From contig QNQO01000448.1 in the NCBI GenBank assembly GCA_003290165.1, positions 1-64,000 on the forward strand: a stretch of DNA of 64,000 nt. The letters run 5' to 3'. Shown piece after piece: positions 56,100-64,000 of this stretch. A program made the translations under genes and the position numbers. The notes under the pieces are model-generated. The model searched no databases. It was not told the DNA's origin and saw only the letters and a list, made by a program, of their open reading frames with translations. Source of the stretch: Berberis thunbergii (Eukaryota > Streptophyta > Magnoliopsida > Ranunculales > Berberidaceae). Numbering within the stretch: the stretch's first letter is position 1; every line of letters begins with the position of its first letter.

Positions 56100-56594
56100 C
56101 ATGTAGCCACGGTTTTGAGCCGTTGCTAGACCTAGCCACGGTTTAAAACCGTTGCTAAATTATTTTTAGCCACGGTTTTGAGCCGTTGCTAGATTTAGCT
56201 ACGGTTGAGAACCGTTGCTAATTTTGTTTGTTACCACGGTTTTAAGCCGTTGCTAAATGTCGCCACGGTTTAAAACCGTTGCTAAAGTTTTTTTTGCAAC
56301 GGTTTTGAACCGTTGCTACATTTAGCCACGGCTTATAACCGTTGCTAATATTTTTGTTGCAACGGTTTTAAGCCGTTGCAAAACATGCCCACGGTCTGGA
56401 ACCGTGGCTAATATTAGCCACGGTGTTTAGCCGTGACAACTTTACCAACGGTTGTAAACCGTGGCCAAGTTGTTTTGTACCCACGGTTTTAAGCCGTTGG
56501 TACGTATAGCTACGGTTACTGGCCGTGGCAAATACAGCAACGGTTTAAAACTGTGGGCAGCTCGGCGTAGCTAAATAGCCCTTTTGGTGTAGTG
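56100..56594 (-). repeat. palindromic 5' subterminal array of element D
   Basis: About 14 units of TAGCCACGGTTTTGAGCCGT and GCAACGGTTTTAAGCCGTTG type, as at the left end. D thus has arrays at both ends, whereas A-C have a long array only on the 3' side. Confidence 0.92.
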
Positions 56595-57372
56595 ATCAAA
56601 GCTGACAACTCGTTAATGATGTCATTTGGTGTCATCGGACTGTTCTGCATTAAATGCGATAGCTTTCTTATTTTGCTTTTTGAATCTGATATTTCATGTC
56701 AAACTTTTTGAGATTCTCAATCAGCTTCTGAAGATTGATTTTGGACAAATTTTTATCATTCTTCTCGATCGTATAAATCTTTGCATCATACTTTGGAGTC
56801 AGATATCTCATAATCTTCTTGATAATATGGGTGTCTTGCAACTTTTCTTCGAGACCTTCTATAGTATTCTTCTATATTTGTCCAAAAACTGAGTGAAATA
56901 TTTTCCTTCTTCTATGCGAAGAATCTCTACACTGGTATGCAACATCTAAACTTGGAATTCTTAAGTTGAGCATTGTTTTCGTTGTTGAACGCTAAAATAT
57001 CTCATGCTTCCTTGAAGGTCACACAATTAATGATAGATTTGAAATTTTCATCACTCACCGCAATGGTGATTGCACTTAAACCTTATGCATTCGCCTGAGG
57101 TTTGGCTTTGTCTGTTGTTGACCAATTTGCATAGGCTTTGACAATAATTGTCTTGCCATTGATGGTAGGTTTCTTGTACCCTTTTACAACCATTAGCCAT
57201 ACAAGCTTATCCATAGTCATCAAATCAAATGTGTTGTCATCTTATTGTCCCAATAACTATATCAAATCAAATGTGTTGTCATCTTATTGTCCCAAAACTA
57301 TAATTGCATTTTTTAAATTGTTTTGCTTGATAAAATGTGAAAATGCTCATCTTAGATGATCATTGAGCAACT
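56595..57372 (-). pseudogene. Ty1/copia gag, N-terminal part
   Basis: In broken frames the minus strand reads DDNTFDLMTMDKLVWLMVVK, GYKKPTINGKTIIVKAYANW, STTDKAKPQANA, LSAITIAVSDENFKSIINC and VTFKEA. Further on comes a UBN2-like gag segment (IEEYYRRSRRKVARHPYYQ) with stops. Gag packages the element RNA. It is separated from its C-terminal zinc-knuckle part (46215-46554) by element D. Confidence 0.75.
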
Positions 57373-57373
57373 T

Positions 57374-57386
57374 GGCTTTGATACGA
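57374..57386 (-). other. primer-binding site of the Copia element
   Basis: Minus strand reads CGTATCAAAGCC, close to the initiator-Met tRNA complement TGGTATCAGAGCC, at the expected place between LTR and gag. Three mismatches. Confidence 0.6.
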
Positions 57387-58740
57387 TCAATTGAAAATGA
57401 TAGATATGTTTTAAATACCAAACAAAGTGCGCTAAGATATGATGAGTAAGACTAGAGGGAATGAATAGTCTCTTTTTGAAATATTTATCTTTAAAAAACT
57501 TTTGCGAAATAATGCAAAGAGAAGGGTGCTATATGCACACTTCGTAAATACTTCATGCTCAAAAGAATCTCTTAGACCTTAGCATCAATAAAAACGTCTG
57601 AAGATAGGTGTGAAGTATGAAAATGATTCAACTATAGGTCTTAGTGTCTCACAAGATTGGGATCTAAAATTTGATCTAAGGAAATAATTTTGCACACTAG
57701 ATCCAATACTTGATGCATAAATCCAACTAGCTAAACTAAATTTGTCAAACTCAAAACATGCGAAATGAGATATCATAAACATTAAGATAAGCAAACATGC
57801 AGAAGTAATATAAAGAGAGGGGAAACAACATACTAAACACAAATATAACAAGGGTTCACCTAAGTCGAGGGTTGACTGCTTTGATAGTCATTCCCTTGGT
57901 GGATGGGCTCACAAGCCAAGTCACCATGCTAACCCGATTTATGACACGAACTCTTACGAACATTTTACGATCACCAATGAGATGCAACGCAACCAAGTTT
58001 TATACGAACGTATATGTGCTTAGAATTCTGAGATACCGCTGGTTTTATGATCATGTTCACGAGAACTTATGATTTGTCAAAGATCACACCCATCATGGAA
58101 TGCAAGCTAAGCTCAAGAGTTTCCCTCAGTAGTGTCCCTCAAACTAGTCAGACGAGATAAAGGTTTAAGCTCAGATTCTTACTCCTTTATAGAGTAGAAA
58201 TGAGGTTCACACTTACAGGTATGAAAGTTTGGGGTGACAAATGAGTTTTCTCTAAATGCCTTTAGATCTCAAACAAAAAGTTTTTTGGTCTAGGTTAAGC
58301 TCACAACTCAAGCCCTAGATATATATTTTCTTTTAAAGCTCACTTAAAGATAATATGGAAAGATTGAGAGATTTTATCTTGAACAACGGTGAGAACACTT
58401 ATTCTTTTTCTTACTAGATCTATTGGAATGCTTTTCTTGAACAATGGGGAGATATTTTCCTTATAACTTGCTTGGTCCACCTTCTTGGACTTCAGTCATC
58501 TTAGTTTATCTTCTTGAAGCTTTGATTATGATTGATCGGTCTTCACTATATTGGACTTTGAATCTCTTGAATTGACTTCATCATTTGTTGACTTTGAGTG
58601 GTGCACAACTTGATATAATCTCCTGCAGTTAAGCCTTTTATTGAGTGTTCATGGTCGCATAAGAGTGATCTAATTTATCGATCACTCCCAACTCAATATG
58701 CACTTTTATTCAGTTATACATTTTTCAATTTCACTCCACT
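57387..58740 (-). mobile_element. Copia LTR (right boundary not resolved)
   Basis: Sequence upstream of the PBS on the minus strand is non-coding and includes AGAGACTATTCATTCCCTC and CTAGTCTTACTCATC, typical of Copia leader/LTR ends. I could not find the second LTR or a target duplication, so the right edge is a guess. Confidence 0.45.
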
Positions 58741-59747
58741 CATCTTATATTAGTTTTACAAGCTTAAACCAATATTGTTTTTTCTATAATTTTTACAATA
58801 CATATCAATCTGCCACTTTATGAACCTATGAAAAAAAAACATCAAAGTCGGCAATTACAATCTCTTAGATTCACTCAAGATGAAATTAGATAATTTAAAT
58901 GCACATAATGAACTAGATTATACTGTCAAGAATTTGGAGGCTACAATTCACAGCAACACGTTAATAACAAGGGTATATTATTGCATTAATGACAGATGTT
59001 TTGAATTCATTTAACAATCATTGGGTTTCAAAACATTTTGAAATTGCTTAAAAGAAGATATCAACTTAAATCAATTAATTGTTTTAACAATACCAATTGT
59101 GAGCAAGTAAGAGATTTTCAGAGGAGTTATTAGCTTATCACTTTTTGCTTGCTCGGTACCAACAACTTGTGCTCTGAACCAAATAACTGAGCAAAAATTG
59201 ATTTTGTACCAACTGATCAATACATGATAGGACTGGCGCCAATTGATGAATGATAGTATTGATAAGTGATCTAGAAATATACTTATAAACATACACTATT
59301 ATCGAATCTTTACTACAGATGTAGACTTCCTACCTTTTTTTTTTTTTAAACTTTTATTACTCATTCCCCTAATTTTATAGGAGTTCACAAACTCAAAATT
59401 GGGCGGAGGACAAAGTTAATGGTTCCCCCTAAATTAGGTTGGGACTCCTTCTAATAAATGCAACAAATGAAAAAGATTGACATAGCTGGTAACATATAGT
59501 CACCAAAGACATGCATAGTGATATTCACGTAATTTATACATAAATTACATATTAATTTATATGTGTGTGTTTCAAGTACTGGTATTTCATTTTCAAGTTT
59601 TTATAAGATTCAGAGCTTAAATGATGAAATCATATAAATGCGATAATTCAGAGAATAATTATTTGACATGTTAAGATGGCAGTACAAAGTGACAGGTGAA
59701 ATTGCAAGTCACCACGTTAATCATATGCCAAAGCCCATCCAAACTAA
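58741..59747. other. unassigned intergenic sequence
   Basis: About 1 kb of AT-rich sequence without a recognised feature, including a T-run at 59334-59348. Confidence 0.35.
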
Positions 59748-60240
59748 TGAGACATCAAAGAGTCACTCAATCACAGCCATACAAGTGGCATGAGCTAAGC
59801 CTAGCACGTAAAAGGCTTTAGTGCAGTCCCAAGCGGACCATGTGCAAACTGTTGTTCAGCTCGTAAGTTAGGTGCCTAGGGACCAAGACATGCCAGCCCA
59901 AGAGGCTCGAATCTTAGGGCTTGGCCAAGAACATAAGGCCCAAACAATGAATCTTAGAGCTGTCACAGGCCCGAGATCCACTCACACAAAATCAGCTCTT
60001 AACCCAATCAACCATTAGGACCTAAACAAGCCAATTGTCGAAGAGACTCAGTCATGCACATGTAAGATCTTATGCGAGATCTCCTCCCTCCGTGACGCCC
60101 TCGATCGTAAGGACAGTGGGGATAGATACTCGCTAAACAGAATGTAAAATGAGGAAGAAGGTAGACATAGACACTGCAATTTACATACAATCTTCATTCT
60201 TCATTGCATCGGAGTACCTTCGGCCACCACAATAGTGGTC
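59748..60240 (+). repeat. LTR-like repeat, copy 1
   Basis: Shares with copy 2, in order: GTCCCAAGC, TCTTAGGGCTTGGCC, CACAGGCC(C/T)GAGAT, AAATCAGCTCTT, CACATGTAAGATCTTATGC, GAT(C/T)TCCTCCCT, CAATTTACATACA and a closing GAGTACCTTCGGCCACCACAAT. The ending resembles the GACTT..GAGTGCC motif seen at the ends of many plant LTRs. No internal coding region lies between the copies. Confidence 0.7.
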
Positions 60241-60335
60241 CTTGACTTAACCGCTACTTATTTTTTACAGGTTTGATATCATTCGGATAAGCAAGGACAG
60301 ATCTGAACACATCAGTTCGACCTCATCCATGGGGA

Positions 60336-60830
60336 CACCAAACAGTCACAACCATACACATGGCATGTGCTAACCTACACGTATATGCTTCAACGCAGTC
60401 CCAAGCATACCCATGCACAAATTGTGTTCATCCCGTAAGTCAGGTGCCCAAGACCAAGAAACACTAGCCTAAAAGGCACGACTCTTAGGGCTTGGCCCAA
60501 GACAATAATAATCGAACAACGAATCTCAAAACTATCACAGGCCTGAGATTCACTAGTACGAAATCAGCTCTTTAGCCCAATCAAACATTGTGTCTTAACA
60601 GAGCCAAGTGCCCAAAGAGAACTCACTCATACACATGTAAGATCTTATGCAAGATTTCCTCCCTACGCCATGCCCTAGATTGCAAGGATATTGGGGAGGG
60701 AACACACGCTATAAGAGACGGTGAAAGTAGGAAGAAATGTACGCATACACACAACAATTTACATACAGTCTTCACTATTCCTTGCATTGATATCTGACTT
60801 AAGCATCAGAGTGCCTTTAGCCACCACAAT
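60336..60830 (+). repeat. LTR-like repeat, copy 2
   Basis: Direct copy of 59748-60240, visibly diverged, ending CTGACTTAAGCATCAGAGTG then CCTTTAGCCACCACAAT. The intervening 95 bp (60241-60335) contains the ordinary extension of copy 1 (CTTGACTTAACCGC, GATATCATTCGG). The arrangement is a tandem LTR or a very short retroelement (TRIM-like). The gypsy LTR begins right after CACAAT. Confidence 0.7.
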
Positions 60831-62843
60831 TGTCACACCTCATTCCAGGTGGTCAAGTGGGACCTACCTCCATAATGTGACGTGATAGCAACAACAAACT
60901 TCAATCAATATGACTTAAAAACAACATCTAGAAAATGAAATTACATATTTATTGAGATGCAAACTTTGCTCAACAACATCAGTTTTGATCCAAAAACAAA
61001 AGGAAGAGTTCCCTAATTTACAACTCACAACATTTACAAAAATATACATGACACTGATACAAAACTAAAGAAAAATAAGACACAAAACTCAACTCCTCTT
61101 AAAGACTCTAGCTATATAGTGAACCACCTCTAGCTGAAGACCTAAAAATGAAATCATTAGATGGATGAACTATCCACAAGCTCAGTGAGTATTATAAAGT
61201 CATACAAGAGAAAACAATTAACACAATTTATAATTCAAATTTCAATGCTACAAACATACACATACTAATCACCATTCCACTTTTAACACCTGGAATGTGA
61301 GACGATAATATACATCTATCATTCCACTTTTAACGTCTGGAATGTGAAACGATATTATAACAAATAATCATTCACCTTTTAACGTATGGAATGTAAGACG
61401 ATAACATAACAAATAACCATTCCATTTTTAACGTCTGGAATGTGAGACGACAACATAACAATTTATTCCTCAACAAATAAATGAATATTAGTTCTCAAAT
61501 ATATTACTATTATACTCACATTAAACCAGCTGATGCTTATTCCATGTGCACTCTACTCTTTAGGTGTTTTAAATGTTGTCGGAGCCTTCTCTGAACCTAA
61601 ATGAAATGACATAGACTCAAGCTCAACATGAACCACACATTTACTTATAGAATATGTAACACACATGCTCATGGAATAAATGAATGCATGAATACAATAT
61701 AATGAGTAATCATGCTTTCTTGTGAAGCCCAAAACTCATACACAAATCCCTCCTTACTAACAAAACCTAAATCATAGGTTCTAATCAACACAAAGCAATG
61801 AGATTTGAAATCTACTTCATTCCAAATTCTAAAACTTATCGAAGTGTTCCAATTGATATTAACCACTTCTCGTTGTATTCACTATATCTGATGCTATACT
61901 TAAAAAACTCCTAATAAAATCATTTGTGTTCCTAAGTAGACATCACTAGCTTCGAAACCATATATCATATGCTTAAATTGGATTTCTGTGGAGGAAGATC
62001 CATTCAACACAATCTAACACATAATTGCTAAAAATAATGTAGGTCTGACTAAAATTGGTGTTGAGACCTGAATATATGAAATTAGACTTCAAAATTTATA
62101 TCCATGGGAAACTTAATGTTTGTTTCCAACCCAAGCAATTCAGAGCTGTGTACAGCATATCACACCAATTTTAGTACACAGTGTGCAAATCAGTGCGAAT
62201 TTGCTAACACATCTATTCCGAATTTGCATACACATCTATAAGACTATCAATTCTTCTATGCAACTCTCCCTACTATCGAACCTACCCCATATGAATTTAA
62301 ACAACATGAAACTCTGATTTCTAATTACTGAAAGAAACCAATAACATACAAAATCAAAGCGTAAGGTTGAAAACTTAACTACAATCACTTACCTAGTTGA
62401 CAACCCTTCCAAAATTAGCCAATTTCTCCAAGGAAATCAGTTGTAAGTTTCTTCACTTAGGAGCTTCTTGCTTGCTATCAAGGGGATAACAACAAGGGGA
62501 AATGAAGCCATGTGTTACTTAAAAGGATTTGGTGGCAATGATGTTCCGAAATTATTCTTTAGTGCTCTAATTTCTATGAAACTTTCATTAAACACCTCAA
62601 AGTTTCCAATATTGTATAACAAAGTTACTTGACAAATTTTGTTCTTTGTAAGTATATTCTCAAAATATTTTGTGTAAAAGAATACCAACCCCCTGATCAA
62701 CCAATTAAACTCTTACTCACACTTAGAACCCGACAAGCTCATCATCCTTCAATTTATCGGCAAAACAATTTACTCGTGCACTAAATGAGTTTGTTATATA
62801 TATTAATGTATGAAATGCATGTTTTCAAGATTCAAATTTCACA
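60831..62843 (-). mobile_element. Ty3/gypsy 3' LTR, about 2.0 kb
   Basis: On the minus strand the LTR would begin TGTGAAATTTG at 62843, directly after the polypurine tract, and end GAATGAGGTGTGACA at 60831, giving TG...CA ends. The boundary is inferred without a second LTR to compare. It contains no coding sequence and carries a four-unit tandem repeat. Confidence 0.65.
61273..61466. repeat. four-copy 47-49-bp tandem repeat in the gypsy LTR
   Basis: Units start at 61273, 61320, 61369 and 61418. Each contains CATTCCACTTTTAACGTCTG followed by GAATG, so CATTCC/GGAATG form a small inverted repeat in each unit, followed by AGACGATA(A/T). Confidence 0.88.
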
Positions 62844-62852
62844 ACCCTTCCA
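62844..62852 (-). other. polypurine tract of the gypsy element
   Basis: Minus strand TGGAAGGGT immediately before the inferred LTR start, where plus-strand DNA synthesis would be primed. Confidence 0.6.
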
Positions 62853-62889
62853 TCCAAATTCGAATCTCGTCCCGAAATTTAATTACCTG

Positions 62890-64000
62890 ACTGAAATAAA
62901 TGAGGATATTGATTCCTCATACTATCTTTACTTTCCCATAGTGTTTCTTCAATTGAATGACTACACCACAATACCTTAACCAACGAAATGGTCTTATTAC
63001 TTAGTATTTCTCTCTTTGATCTAAAATCTTTATCGTTTTTTCAACATACGAAATATCTTTTTTCAATTCTATAGGTTGTTTCTGTTAAAACATGTGATGG
63101 GTCTGGTATATACTTTCGGAGCATAGAAACATGGAAAACATCATGAAGTTGTGCCAAACTTGGGGGTAGTGCCAATCGATAGGCTGTAAGACCCACACGT
63201 TCTGTTATTTCAAATGGTCCAATGTACTGAATCTCATAACACCCTTCCATGGAGATACTCGTAAGAAAACTAAATAACTTTTGTTAAACTCTAAGTCCAT
63301 TTTTCTATTATCTTGTTTGCTCTATACTATCTTCAGTTTTTCTTGACCCACCCCGATCTTATCAATAGTTGCTTGAACGATCTCTGGGACTAGCAATTTC
63401 CTTTCCCCAACTTCAGTCCAACACAGAAGAGTACTGCACCATCTACCATATAAAGTTTCATAGGGAGCCATATCGATACTAGCTTGATAGTTGTTATTAT
63501 AAGAAAATTCTATTAGTGGTAGGTGGACATCCCAATTGTCTTGAAATTCCAATACACATGCTCATAACATACCTTCAAGGGTCTGAATGGTACGTTCTGA
63601 TTGCCCATCAGTTTGAGGATGAAATGAAATATTGAATTTCAGAGAAGTTCCTATGACTTCTTGTAAGCTAGGCCAAAACTTAGTTGTAAATCTTGGATCT
63701 CTATCTGTAACAATGGAAATAGGTGTACCGTGTATTCTAACTATCTCATCAATATAGATTTGTGCCAATTTACTAAGAATGAAAGTAGCCTTTACTGGAA
63801 TGAAATGAGACGACTTGGTAAGTCTGTCAACTATCACCCAAATAAAATCATGTCCTGTTTGAGCGCGATGTAAACCGGATACAAATCCATTGTAACATGT
63901 TCCCATTTCCATTCAGGAATAGGTAAAGGTTGTAGTAAACCTGCAAAGCGTTGGTGCTCGACCTTAACTTGCTGGAAAATTAAACATTTTGACACAAATT
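62890..64000 (-). pseudogene. Ty3/gypsy pol: integrase and chromodomain, runs off the window
   Basis: Minus strand, from the right edge: [20 protein letters not shown], then the integrase core [36 protein letters not shown] and FHPQTDGQSERTIQTLEG (D, D, E of the DDE triad). Next come PLIEFSYNNNYQASIDMAPY and ALYGR-like, [40 protein letters not shown], and a chromodomain-like end (SLVKVLWCSHSIEETLWESK, SMRNQYPHLF). The chromodomain places it in the chromovirus (Tekay/Del-like) lineage. Frames change near 63890, 63555, 63310 and 63055, so it is inactive. Confidence 0.9.

Larger units (their letters stand above)
46555..56594 (-). mobile_element. CACTA element D, 10,040 bp, TSD ATC, gene-carrying
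   Basis: The left end CACTACACCAAAAACCCC follows ATC (46552-46554). The right end CTTTTGGTGTAGTG precedes ATC (56595-56597). The inverted repeat is CACTACACCAAAA. A 3'-type backbone lies near the left end (47025-47170, related to B) and a leader near the right end, so the element runs on the minus strand. It contains no transposase. Cargo, from its 5' end: CREG1-like exons, NUA exons, TAF6 exons, one unknown exon, all sense. A second CACTA terminus of the same orientation lies inside at 55358. It interrupts a Copia gag gene. Confidence 0.85.

Noticed and set aside
55648..56146. Four overlapping ORFs of 110-163 codons
   Set aside because: They lie in the tandem GGAGGGAGAAGCAGGTCGAG leader of D. 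Both strands are open and low in complexity.

Overview
The window is plant nuclear DNA from an angiosperm, almost certainly a repeat-rich one. It is AT-rich, uses GT-AG introns, has no operon structure, and carries typical plant gene fragments: SMAX1-like, CXXS1 thioredoxin-like, NIP aquaporin, BPC GAGA-binding factor, nuclear pore anchor NUA and a CAD1/NSL1-type MACPF protein. I see no gene that is clearly intact. Nearly all recognisable coding sequence is transposon protein or host exons carried inside transposons. The species cannot be named from sequence alone.

Layout. 1-3473 is unassigned, AT-rich, with one small unexplained ORF. 3482-7565 is a full-length hAT transposon with an exact 8-bp target duplication (GTCATAAA) and a nonsense-riddled transposase. 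9750-10015 (minus) is exon 1 of a MACPF-domain gene with a 1-bp deletion. 10405-12650 holds scraps of a CACTA element. 13875-14029 is a foldback element with perfect 59-nt arms. 15910-46214 is a stack of CACTA (En/Spm-like) elements. The outer element A (15910-46214, plus orientation) is interrupted by element B (16553-33489, TSD GTT, plus) and element C (38999-44509, TSD ATC, minus). 46555-56594 is a fourth CACTA element D (TSD ATC, minus) that sits inside a Copia gag gene. The Copia gag resumes at 56595 and leads to a primer-binding site and LTR at about 57375-58740. 59748-60830 holds two copies of an LTR-like sequence. 60831-64000 is the 3' end of a minus-strand Ty3/gypsy element: LTR, polypurine tract, chromodomain and integrase.

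The most interesting content is the CACTA group as gene-capture vehicles. A and B keep degenerate TNP2-type transposase genes, and B also has a TNPA-like gene with three DUF8039-type repeats. All four carry host exons. B carries SMXL, TMCO4/DUF726, a KH domain, a Ser/Pro-rich exon pair and CXXS1. A carries a copper P-type ATPase piece and a BPC class II coiled coil. C carries NIP aquaporin, urease and two unassigned fragments. D carries CREG1, then NUA, then TAF6, all in the same sense. In C and D all recognised cargo lies in the sense direction of the element's own CT-rich leader, so chimeric transcripts are plausible.

Three structural points deserve follow-up. Both B and D contain a second, internal 5'-type terminus downstream of the outer one, and their TSDs show that the outer one was used, as expected of a composite (macro) transposition. 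A and B share backbone up to the same point (about 28216 and 36633) and then carry entirely different cargo. The subterminal arrays are strings of short palindromes of two sequence families (ATAGCG..CGCTAT in A, B, C; CAACGG..CCGTTG in D) attached to a shared 3' backbone. Coordinates of captured exons come from matching splice signals by eye and should be taken as accurate to a few bases.
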